NCBI RefSeq assembly: GCF_014250475.1
Contig: NZ_CP060204.1
Coordinates: 1,501,001-1,565,000 of the forward strand
Reading direction: 5' to 3'
From: Selenomonas timonae
GTDB taxonomy: Bacteria; Bacillota; Negativicutes; Selenomonadales; Selenomonadaceae
DNA length: 64,000 nucleotides
Positions 8,341 to 16,061 of the stretch are shown here, one piece after another. A model generated the notes under the pieces. The model was not told the origin of the DNA. It saw only the letters and a program-made list of their open reading frames with translations, and made no database searches. The translations under genes and the position numbers were made by a program. Each line of letters starts with the position of its first letter. Position 1 is the stretch's first letter.

Positions 8341-9201
8341 CTACTCATAGTAGCGCAGCAGACTCTGTGTGCCGTCCGCACCGCCGCCGCGCTCCTCGAG
8401 GGTGCGCGCCTCGCGCAGTATTTGTTCCAGTATAGGCAAGGTCATGCCATACTCCTTGGAGGTCTTTGCACCGATCGTCATATCCTTGACGAAGTGTTTT
8501 ATCATAAATCCGGGGGCAAAGTTCCCATCGAGCGCCATGCGGATCATATTGGACATCTGGAAGCTCGATGCCGCACCGCCAGAGATTGAGGCATAGACCT
8601 TCTCAAGATCAAGCCCTGCGGCGCGTGCATAGGCGAATGCTTCGCATGCGCCCGCGAGCGCGCCTGCAACGGCGATCTGGTTCGCTGCCTTCGTCTTCTG
8701 CCCTGCGCCTGCCGCACCCTCGTAGACGATGTTCTTACCCATGGCCGCAAAGACGGGCTGCATTGCGTTAAAGTCATCCTCATCACCGCCGACGAGAATG
8801 TTGAGCGTGGCATTGCGCGCACCCATGTCGCCGCCGGTGACGGGCGCGTCGAGCGCGTGGATGTCGCGCTTCTTTGCCTCTGCATAGATGCGTTCGGCAA
8901 GCGCTGGCGAGGAGGTCGTCATATCAGCGGTATATGCGCCCGCCTTGAGGTTTGCAAGGATGCCGTCCGTGCCGAGGTAGATCTCCTCCACATCCTTCGG
9001 ATAGCCGACCATCGTGATGACGGCGTCCTGTCCGCGTGCGCATGCGCCAGGGCTGTCGGCATACTTTGCGCCTCGTGCAACGAGGGCGTCCGCCTTCGAC
9101 TTTGTGCGGTTGTAGACCGTGAGCTCATAGCCTGCATCCATGAGATGACCTGCCATTGCCGCACCCATGATGCCGAGTCCGATGAATCCAATTTTCTTCA
9201 T
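8341..9201 (-). CDS. NAD(P)-dependent beta-hydroxyacid dehydrogenase (3-hydroxyisobutyrate dehydrogenase / tartronate semialdehyde reductase type)
   Basis: 286-residue cytosolic oxidoreductase. The N-terminal Rossmann motif is GFIGLGIMGAAMAGHL. A substrate-binding stretch DAPVTGGDMGARNATL follows. The catalytic lysine lies in GAGQKTKAANQ near residue 170, and the all-helical C-terminal domain is complete. A glycerate or tartronate semialdehyde substrate is the common annotation, but sequence alone does not decide it. It stands alone, divergent from the nuclease gene, with a GGAGGAAAG ribosome site. Confidence 0.85.
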   Translation of the reverse strand: MKKIGFIGLGIMGAAMAGHLMDAGYELTVYNRTKSKADALVARGAKYADSPGACARGQDAVITMVGYPKDVEEIYLGTDGILANLKAGAYTADMTTSSPALAERIYAEAKKRDIHALDAPVTGGDMGARNATLNILVGGDEDDFNAMQPVFAAMGKNIVYEGAAGAGQKTKAANQIAVAGALAGACEAFAYARAAGLDLEKVYASISGGAASSFQMSNMIRMALDGNFAPGFMIKHFVKDMTIGAKTSKEYGMTLPILEQILREARTLEERGGGADGTQSLLRYYE

Positions 9202-9249
9202 TGTGCTTTCCTCCGTTTCGTATCACTTCTCTGCGCTCAGTGTAGCATA

Positions 9250-9276
9250 AAATCCTGCAAAAAGCAGGATTTTTTT
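9250..9276. terminator. Hairpin with T-run in a divergent promoter region
   Basis: Perfect AAATCCTGC/GCAGGATTT stem with an AAAAA loop followed by Ts on the plus strand. It lies between two divergent genes, where a terminator is not expected. It may block stray plus-strand transcription into the nuclease gene or be part of a 5' leader. Confidence 0.5.
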
Positions 9277-9347
9277 GATGAATTCCGAATTTTATAGGTA
9301 TAAGAATGATACGCGATACCACGGTATATCAGGAGGGAGGATATCTT

Positions 9348-10958
9348 ATGCGGCTCGAGTTTTTGGGCGCGGCACACGTCGTTACGGGTTCATGCTATCT
9401 GCTTCATGTGGGCGATCACAGCTATCTTGTGGACTGCGGCATGTATCAGGGGACGCGCCGTCTGCGTGAGATGAACTATGAGGACTTTCCGTTCAATCCC
9501 GCCGAGATCGAGGCAGTCTTTCTGACGCATGCACATATCGATCATTGCGGACGCATTCCGCGCCTCGTGCGCGAGGGCTTCCGTGGGAAAATCTATGCGA
9601 CGCGCTCCACCTGCGATCTCGTCCGCATCATGCTGCCGGACTCGGCGCATATTCAGGAGAGCGATGCAGAACTGTTCAATCGCAAGAACGCGCGCCGCAG
9701 CGAAGCGCCCATCACGCCGCTTTATACACAGGCGGATGCATTTTCTGCGCTCGAGCTGTTCGAACCCGTTGCCTATCGTACGCCGCTGCAGGTAGATAAT
9801 CTGCAGCTCACATTCCGTGACGCGGGGCACATTCTCGGCTCCGCGATCCTCGAGATCGTAGTGGAGGAGAGCGGGCAGGAGTCAAAGCTTGTCTTCTCAG
9901 GCGATCTCGGTCAGCCGAACCAACCCATTCTGCGCGACCCCGAGGCGGTTGCGGGGGCGGATTTCCTGCTTGTCGAGTCCACGTACGGCGATCGCATTCA
10001 TCGCGACTACGACAAGGAGTCGGCGTTGCTCGAGGTGATCCGCGACACGATGGATCGCGGCGGCAACGTCATCATTCCGTCGTTCGCCGTCGGGCGGACA
10101 CAGACCCTGCTCTACTATTTCTACAATCTGTGGAAGGCGGGGCGCCTCGACGGGGATATTCCGATCATCATCGACAGTCCGCTCGCGATCCAGGCAACAC
10201 GTGTATTTCTGAAAAACTATGAGGACTTCGACGACGAGGCAATTGCGTTCTTCGGCGAGCAGGGGACGATTCCCGCGTTCCCGCAGGTGCGCATTGCGGA
10301 GACAGCGGCGGAGTCGCGTGCGCTCAACTCAGCTGAGGGTTCGGCAATCATCCTCTCCGCCTCGGGCATGGCAGATGCGGGGCGTGTGCTGCACCATCTG
10401 AAGCACAACCTCTGGCGTCCCGAGTCGACCGTGCTCTTCGTCGGCTATCAGGCGGAGGGGAGCCTCGGGCGGCGGCTTGTCGACGGAATCAAGCGCGTGC
10501 GCGTCCTCGGTGAGGAGATTGCGGTCAAGGCGCAGATTCAGGTGCTCGAAGGATTCTCTGCGCACGCGGATGCGGAGCAGATCGTCGACTGGATGCGCTC
10601 CATCACGGAGCCGCGCCCCGCGAAGGTCTTCCTCGTTCACGGCGAGGGACAGGCGCAGGAGGCACTCAAGGAGCGCATACAGGAGGAGCTCGGGCTCGAG
10701 GTCTATGCGCCCTTCCTCGGCGACATTGTGACGATACAGGGGCGGAGCGCTAATCTCATCCCATCGAATATTCCGTCTGTCTCGGTTGAGGCGGAGATGG
10801 AGGATGTCATGCGCGACTTCGATGCGGAGTACCGTCAGCTGCGCAAGGCGATCATCCGCACTGTCGTACGTCAGCCGAAGCTCATGGAGCCAATCATTCG
10901 CACGATGCAGAAGGCGCGCAATTATTTCAAGAAGCTCGCCGCGCCGTATAATATTTGA
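9348..10958 (+). CDS. MBL-fold, beta-CASP RNA-processing exonuclease family protein
   Basis: 536-residue metallo-beta-lactamase of the CPSF/YSH1-like group, a predicted zinc-dependent cytosolic RNase. The metal motif is LTHAHIDHCG (near residue 60), with further ligands in DAGHILGSA and FSGDLGQ. The beta-CASP insertion carries IPSFAVGRTQ. Late motifs include SASGMADAGRVLHHL and FSAHADAEQ, with VFLVHGEG near the C-terminus. ATG 9348 follows AGGAGGGAGG at 9331-9340; the frame is open to 9306 but without a ribosome site. A hairpin terminator follows, so it is probably monocistronic. The substrate RNA is unknown. Confidence 0.88.
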   Translation: MRLEFLGAAHVVTGSCYLLHVGDHSYLVDCGMYQGTRRLREMNYEDFPFNPAEIEAVFLTHAHIDHCGRIPRLVREGFRGKIYATRSTCDLVRIMLPDSAHIQESDAELFNRKNARRSEAPITPLYTQADAFSALELFEPVAYRTPLQVDNLQLTFRDAGHILGSAILEIVVEESGQESKLVFSGDLGQPNQPILRDPEAVAGADFLLVESTYGDRIHRDYDKESALLEVIRDTMDRGGNVIIPSFAVGRTQTLLYYFYNLWKAGRLDGDIPIIIDSPLAIQATRVFLKNYEDFDDEAIAFFGEQGTIPAFPQVRIAETAAESRALNSAEGSAIILSASGMADAGRVLHHLKHNLWRPESTVLFVGYQAEGSLGRRLVDGIKRVRVLGEEIAVKAQIQVLEGFSAHADAEQIVDWMRSITEPRPAKVFLVHGEGQAQEALKERIQEELGLEVYAPFLGDIVTIQGRSANLIPSNIPSVSVEAEMEDVMRDFDAEYRQLRKAIIRTVVRQPKLMEPIIRTMQKARNYFKKLAAPYNI

Positions 10959-11040
10959 GTTGTATTTAGATTCGTTAGTCAAAAATTGGATATTGCAGAA
11001 CTGTGTGCCTTGCACTTGCATAGTCCTGTGAAATACGTTA

Positions 11041-11072
11041 AAATAGGGAAGCCTAAAAAGGCTTTCCTATTT
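11041..11072 (+). terminator. Terminator after the MBL nuclease gene
   Basis: AATAGGGAAGCCT pairs with AGGCTTTCCTATT (one G-T pair) around an AAAA loop, followed by TT. Confidence 0.7.
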
Positions 11073-11134
11073 AATATGGGTTAATTGGAGAAAATCCGTA
11101 TGGTTTCATATGGATTCGGATAGGTGGTGTTATT

Positions 11135-14100
11135 TTGGAATCCCCATTTCGTGTCGGGGTGGATGTCGGTTCAACGACGATTAAGCTGGTTGTGCTCGGG
11201 GAGGAGCATGAGATCCTCTACAAGAACTATGCACGGCATTTTTCCGAGATCGGCAAGGCGCTGCAGGAGAATTTGGCGCAGCTGAAGGATGTGGTGGGCG
11301 AGGCGAAATTCTCGTTTGCACTCACAGGCTCGGCGGGCATGGGCATCGCACAGCGCATAGGTCTGCCGTTCGTGCAGGAGGTCGTTGCCTGTGCTTCTGC
11401 GGTGCGCCGTCTCATTCCGGAGACGACGACGGCGGTTGAGCTCGGCGGCGAGGACGCCAAGATCACGTATTTTGGCGATGCACCTGAGCAGCGTATGAAC
11501 GGTGTCTGTGCCGGTGGTACGGGCTCGTTCATCGACCACATGGCGTCCCTGCTCTCGACTGACCCCATTGGACTGAATTCACTCGCAGAGAAGGGAAAGC
11601 GCGTCTATGCGATCGCCTCCCGCTGCGGCGTCTTTGCCAAGACGGACATTCAGGCACTCATGAACGACGGCGCGGAGAAAGCGGACATCGCACTCTCCGT
11701 TTTTCAGGCTGTCGTCAACCAGACCATCGGCAATCTCGCGCAGGGACGCCCGATCGACGGCACGGTCGCCTTCCTCGGTGGTCCCCTGCACTTTCTCCCG
11801 GAACTGAAAAAACGCTTTATCGAAACATTGAAGCTCGATGACGAACACGTCGTCGACGTGGATTACGGCAATTATTTCGTCGCGGTTGGCGCGGCGCTCT
11901 CCGACGATGCCGGAGTGACCGATATGCGGGAGATGGAGACGTGCATTGCGCGTGCGGAGGAGGCTGCGGCGGCGGAGACGCGCACGGCAGACTTCACACT
12001 GTTCAAGGGTACGGAGGACTATGCGGCGTTCAAGGCACGGCATGACCGTGACCGCGTGCGGCGCGGCAGTCTCAGCGATTACTGCGGCCCGATCTGCATC
12101 GGTATCGATGCGGGCTCGACGACGACGAAGCTCGTTGCCATCGGCAGGGATAAGGAACTGCTCCACACGTCTTACGGCAGCAATCACGGTTCACCGCTCC
12201 AGTCTGTTGTCAACGCACTGCGGGACTTCTACGCTGTCATGCCCGAGGGCGCATACATCGCAGGCGCGATGACGACGGGCTACGGCGAGGCAATCGTCAA
12301 GGCGGCGCTCCATGCGGATGGTGGCGAGGTGGAGACCTTTGCCCACCTGCGCGCGGCGCAGGAGTTCTGCCCCAAGGTCAGCTTCGTGCTCGACATCGGC
12401 GGGCAGGATATGAAATGCTTCTTCGTCCAAGATGGTAGCGTAGGCAACATCACCCTGAACGAGGCCTGCTCGGCGGGCTGTGGTTCCTTCATCCAGAACT
12501 TTGCCGAGGGGCTTCACATGACCCCGGCGGAGTTTGCAGGCAAGGCGGTGGATGCGAAAGCCCCCGTCGATCTCGGCACGCGTTGCACGGTCTTCATGAA
12601 CTCGAAGGTCAAGCAGGCACAGAAGGAGGGCGCGGAGGTCGCCGATATCTCGGCGGGCATCGCGCTCTCGGTTGTCAAGAACGCGCTGTTCAAGGTTATG
12701 CAGCTCAAGGATGTCTCCGCGCTCGGCGACCACATCGTCGTGCAGGGCGGGACGTTTTACAATGATGCTGTCCTGCGCGCACTTGAGAACATCATCGGCA
12801 AGGATGTCATTCGTCCCGATATCGCGGGGCTCATGGGCGCATACGGCGCGGCGATCCTTGCACTCGAGGCGGGCACGGAGCGGTCGACGCTGCTCGGCGC
12901 AGACGAACTTGGCACATTTGAGACCAAGACCAGCTCCTACCGCTGCGGGAAATGCGGAAACAAATGCCTCATCACGATGCAGCAGTTCCCGAATGGTGAG
13001 CGCTACTTCACAGGCAATCGCTGTGAGCGCGGCATTGGCGGTGAGAAGCACGAGGACGATACGCCGAATATCTACAAGTTCAAGTATCGCCGTGTGTTCA
13101 AGCACTATAAGTCGCCGGCAGAGCCAAAGCGTGGGCGCATCGGCATCCCGCGCACGCTCAATATGTACGAGGACTTTCCGTTCTGGTTCACGTTCTTTGA
13201 CAAGCTCGGCTATGGGGTCGTGATCTCGGGCAAATCCTCGCCACAGCTCTTCTACAAGGGCATGGCGACGATTCCGTCGGACTCGCTCTGCTATCCCGCG
13301 AAGCTCGCACACGGGCATATTGTCGACCTCGTCGAGAAGGGCGTCGATACGATTTTCTACCCCTGCGAGCCGCACAACATGGACGATAAGCCGGGCTCGT
13401 CGGCAAATAATTTCAACTGCCCGATTGTCGCCTCCTATGCGGAGAACATCCGCATCAACATGGATATCCTACGCGAGAAGAACATCCGCTTTATTCAGCC
13501 GTTCCTGCCGATCAACGACCGCAAGCGCATGATCGAGCGCCTCGTGGAGGAGTTTGGAAAGCCCGAGGGGATCGGAAAAAAGGAGATTGCGGCTGCGGTT
13601 GATGCGGGCTATGCAGAAATCGAGCAGTATCGTCAGGATGTCCGCGACTATGGTCAGCAAATTCTCGACCGCATTGCAAAGACGGGCGAGCATGCAATTC
13701 TGCTTGCAGGTCGTCCGTATCACGTCGATCCAGAGATCAATCACGGCATCCCCGAGATGATCCAATCGTATAAACTGCCGATCCTCTCCGAGGATGCGGT
13801 CTATCACATCCCCGTGCAGGAGCGGCGCCTGCAGGTCGTCAACCAGTGGAGCTACCACGCGCGCCTCTATCACGCGGCGCAGTTCGTCGCCGAGCACCCG
13901 AATGTGACGATGATACAGCTGAGCTCCTTTGGCTGCGGACTCGACGCGCTCACGACGGCGGAGGTGCGCGAGATTCTCGAGTCGCACGAGCGCATCTATA
14001 CGATGATAAAGCTGGACGAGGTGTCGAACCTCGGCGCGGCGCGCATTCGCCTACGCTCCCTGATTGCCGCGCTCGCGCGCAGGGAGAATCCCGCCTATCA

Positions 14101-15394
14101 CGAGGTGCCCGTCATCGAGCGCCCGCGCTTCACCGAGGACTGTAAGAAGACGCACACGATTCTTGCGCCGCAGATGGCGCCGATTCACTTCGAGCTCTTC
14201 CGTACAACGATGCGAAAGCACGGTTATAATGTTGTCATCCCGCCTATGCCGAACAAGGCGTCGATCGATCTGGGGCTGCGCTACGTGCACAACGATATGT
14301 GCTACCCCGCAATCGTCGTTATCGGTCAGCTGCTCGCAGCGCTTAAGGCGGGGATGTGCGACGCGGATCACACGAGCATCGCACTCTTTCAGACCTGCGG
14401 TGCCTGCCGTGCAACGAACTATCTTGGCGTTCTGCGCAAGGCACTGCGCGATGCGGGCTTCCCGAACGTCGCCGTCTTTGCCGTGCGCGGCCTACCCGAG
14501 GAGACGGACAGCTTCGCATTTAACCGGGAGATGATGGTGGATGCCATCAAGGCGGCGGTCTACGGCGACCTGCTCATGAATGTGCGCAACCGTATGATGC
14601 CATACGAGCTTGTGAAGGGCGCGACACAGGCAGTATTCGATAAATGGATGACGCGCGCCAAGGAGGAGCTCGAGCACGGCAGCGTGTTCAAGTTCCGCCG
14701 CATGGTGAAGGACATCGTGCGCGACTTCGACCACATTCCCATCGATGAACAGATGTGGAAACCAAAGGTCGGCATCGTCGGCGAAATCCTCGTGAAGTAC
14801 CATCCCGTTGCGAACAACGACATCGAGAAGGTGCTGATGGGGGAGGGGGCAGAGGTCGTTATGCCGGACTTCGTCGACTTCTTCCTCTACTCTGCATACG
14901 ATCCGATCGCGCAGCACAAATTGCTCGCGGGATCGTACAAGGATCGCCTCTACGGGCGTATGTTCATCAAGGTCATCGAGTTCTTCCGCGCGCCCATGCG
15001 CAAGGCTCTCAAGGAGAGCCGTCACTTCCGTCCACCGCAGTCCATCGACCACACGGCGGAGCTCGCGGCTCGCCATGTCAGTCTCGGCAATATGGCGGGG
15101 GAGGGCTGGTTCCTCACGGGCGAGATGGTGAAGCTCATCGAGGAGGGCGTGCCGAACGTCGTCTGCCTGCAGCCGTTCGGCTGTCTGCCGAACCACATCA
15201 CAGGCAAGGGCGTCATGCACGACCTGCGCAAGGCGTACCACGGCGCGAACATCACGGCGATCGACTGCGATGCAGGATCGAGTGAGGTCAACCAGCTGAA
15301 CCGTCTGAAGCTCATGCTCGCCGTTGCGAAGGAGCGCCGCCCTGCGGGAGTGGGGGCATCCGCACCAGTGGCGGAGATGGCGCAGAGAAACTAA
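11135..15394 (+). CDS. Giant 2-hydroxyacyl-CoA dehydratase activase-like protein (tandem BadF ATPases plus DUF2229)
   Basis: 1419 residues. Two ASKHA ATPase modules of the BadF/HgdC type lie in tandem: VGVDVGSTTIKLVV at about residue 8 and IGIDAGSTTTKLVA at about 325. The second has the iron-sulfur cysteines of activases in EACSAGCGSFIQ and LGTRCTVFMNSK. From about residue 610 a CGKCGNKC cluster leads into the DUF2229 region and a C-terminal part resembling dehydratase subunits. Classical HgdC is only about 260 residues; this long form is common in anaerobic Firmicutes with no assigned substrate. The start is a TTG at 11135 behind an AGGTGG site, the first plausible start in the frame. No dehydratase subunits are next to it. 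Confidence 0.82.
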   Translation: MESPFRVGVDVGSTTIKLVVLGEEHEILYKNYARHFSEIGKALQENLAQLKDVVGEAKFSFALTGSAGMGIAQRIGLPFVQEVVACASAVRRLIPETTTAVELGGEDAKITYFGDAPEQRMNGVCAGGTGSFIDHMASLLSTDPIGLNSLAEKGKRVYAIASRCGVFAKTDIQALMNDGAEKADIALSVFQAVVNQTIGNLAQGRPIDGTVAFLGGPLHFLPELKKRFIETLKLDDEHVVDVDYGNYFVAVGAALSDDAGVTDMREMETCIARAEEAAAAETRTADFTLFKGTEDYAAFKARHDRDRVRRGSLSDYCGPICIGIDAGSTTTKLVAIGRDKELLHTSYGSNHGSPLQSVVNALRDFYAVMPEGAYIAGAMTTGYGEAIVKAALHADGGEVETFAHLRAAQEFCPKVSFVLDIGGQDMKCFFVQDGSVGNITLNEACSAGCGSFIQNFAEGLHMTPAEFAGKAVDAKAPVDLGTRCTVFMNSKVKQAQKEGAEVADISAGIALSVVKNALFKVMQLKDVSALGDHIVVQGGTFYNDAVLRALENIIGKDVIRPDIAGLMGAYGAAILALEAGTERSTLLGADELGTFETKTSSYRCGKCGNKCLITMQQFPNGERYFTGNRCERGIGGEKHEDDTPNIYKFKYRRVFKHYKSPAEPKRGRIGIPRTLNMYEDFPFWFTFFDKLGYGVVISGKSSPQLFYKGMATIPSDSLCYPAKLAHGHIVDLVEKGVDTIFYPCEPHNMDDKPGSSANNFNCPIVASYAENIRINMDILREKNIRFIQPFLPINDRKRMIERLVEEFGKPEGIGKKEIAAAVDAGYAEIEQYRQDVRDYGQQILDRIAKTGEHAILLAGRPYHVDPEINHGIPEMIQSYKLPILSEDAVYHIPVQERRLQVVNQWSYHARLYHAAQFVAEHPNVTMIQLSSFGCGLDALTTAEVREILESHERIYTMIKLDEVSNLGAARIRLRSLIAALARRENPAYHEVPVIERPRFTEDCKKTHTILAPQMAPIHFELFRTTMRKHGYNVVIPPMPNKASIDLGLRYVHNDMCYPAIVVIGQLLAALKAGMCDADHTSIALFQTCGACRATNYLGVLRKALRDAGFPNVAVFAVRGLPEETDSFAFNREMMVDAIKAAVYGDLLMNVRNRMMPYELVKGATQAVFDKWMTRAKEELEHGSVFKFRRMVKDIVRDFDHIPIDEQMWKPKVGIVGEILVKYHPVANNDIEKVLMGEGAEVVMPDFVDFFLYSAYDPIAQHKLLAGSYKDRLYGRMFIKVIEFFRAPMRKALKESRHFRPPQSIDHTAELAARHVSLGNMAGEGWFLTGEMVKLIEEGVPNVVCLQPFGCLPNHITGKGVMHDLRKAYHGANITAIDCDAGSSEVNQLNRLKLMLAVAKERRPAGVGASAPVAEMAQRN

Positions 15395-15405
15395 ATATTT
15401 ATTTG

Positions 15406-15437
15406 GGAGTTATGCTTTCGGGCGTAACTCCTTTTTT
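15406..15437 (+). terminator. Terminator after the activase gene
   Basis: Seven-base stem GGAGTTA/TAACTCC followed by TTTTTT, twelve bases past the stop. Confidence 0.85.
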
Positions 15438-15491
15438 GTTACAAAAACATGTTCCGCGAACAAAAAAACGCGAAAAATTTGTTCGTAAGTA

Positions 15492-15520
15492 TTGACCGAA
15501 CACCCTTTCTGTGTTATTCT
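15492..15520 (+). promoter_or_regulatory. Promoter of the LysM-like gene, with GAAC/GTTC dyad nearby
   Basis: TTGACC (15492-15497), 17-base spacer, TATTCT (15515-15520). CGAACA overlaps the -35 and CGAACAG follows the -10. A perfect TGTTC-CGC-GAACA dyad lies upstream at 15450-15462. These GAAC/GTTC elements recall LexA control but do not match the GAAC-N4-GTTC consensus. Confidence 0.5.
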
Positions 15521-15590
15521 ATATCCGAACAGAGGTTTTGAGAATATATATACGGATATACGAAGTTTTTACATAGTGGAGGAGTTAAAG

Positions 15591-15941
15591 ATGAAACGCA
15601 TCGGTCTTGTTCTCAGTGTATTTGCTCTCATCTGGATGGGCGTCTCCGCCCTTCACCTGACGAATCCATATCTGCGCTCGTCTGATTTCATCGAGGTGTC
15701 TGTCATGCGCGGCGAGAACGTCTGGTCAATCGCGCGCAAGTATGCGACGAAGGAGACGATGGCAGAGGAGCTCGAGGAGGCCATCATCGAGGTGAACGGC
15801 CTTGCGCCGGATGGTTCTGTTGCTGCGGGACGTCGTCTGCAGATTCCCGTGCTGGAACCCGCAGAGCAGTTGCAGGCGATGGCAGAGCACAAATCCCTTG
15901 ACACAGTCGCCCGTGCGCCTTATAATGACGTTACCGATTAG
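15591..15941 (+). CDS. Small exported LysM-like protein (YneA-like)
   Basis: 116 residues. An N-terminal hydrophobic signal or anchor (RIGLVLSVFALIWMGVSAL) is followed by one LysM-like module: VMRGENVWSIARKYA, then NGLAPDGSVAAGRRLQIPV. LysM domains bind peptidoglycan, so it probably acts at the cell wall. Its size and layout match YneA-type SOS division inhibitors of Firmicutes, but no lexA gene is adjacent and the upstream boxes are non-canonical, so that role is a guess. ATG 15591 follows GTGGAGGAG (15577-15585). Its last codons overlap the thrS promoter. Confidence 0.65.
   Translation: MKRIGLVLSVFALIWMGVSALHLTNPYLRSSDFIEVSVMRGENVWSIARKYATKETMAEELEEAIIEVNGLAPDGSVAAGRRLQIPVLEPAEQLQAMAEHKSLDTVARAPYNDVTD
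15898..15926 (+). promoter_or_regulatory. Consensus promoter of thrS, inside the end of the LysM-like gene
   Basis: Perfect TTGACA (15898-15903), 17-base spacer, perfect TATAAT (15921-15926). Transcription would begin near 15932, ten bases before the upstream gene's stop codon. Confidence 0.8.
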
Positions 15942-16006
15942 GGTGGAAACATATAGCCTTGTCCCTATGGGATGGATTTCCTATCCCAAGGGGCGGGGCT
16001 TTTTTG
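15932..16006 (+). promoter_or_regulatory. Attenuator-like leader of thrS
   Basis: The short leader begins with AGGGTGGAA (15940-15948), like the start of a T-box. TAGGG here can pair with CCCTA at 15963-15967. A competing terminator pairs CCCT-A-TGGGAT with ATCCCA-AGGG and ends in TTTTTT. There is no room for T-box stem I between the promoter and this motif, so either this is a reduced T-box or the resemblance is chance. A separate perfect TACTGAT-AAA-ATCAGTA dyad follows at 16017-16033. Confidence 0.5.
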
Positions 16007-16061
16007 TATTAGGAGGTACTGATAAAATCAGTAGATCCTATATTTTGAAGGGAGAGCGTTT

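Noticed and set aside
12191-13375. Long minus-strand open frame inside the activase gene (also similar frames at 1031-1924, 5080-6912, 26942-28639, 49262-51181)
   Set aside because: Arg/His/Leu-rich translations without any family motif, lying exactly antisense to well-supported genes. They are shadow frames of GC-rich codon usage.
15932-16006. Full T-box riboswitch before thrS
   Set aside because: AGGGTGGAA and the terminator are there, but the promoter sits immediately upstream and the preceding 300 bases code for the LysM-like protein, leaving no specifier stem. Only an attenuator-like leader is reported.
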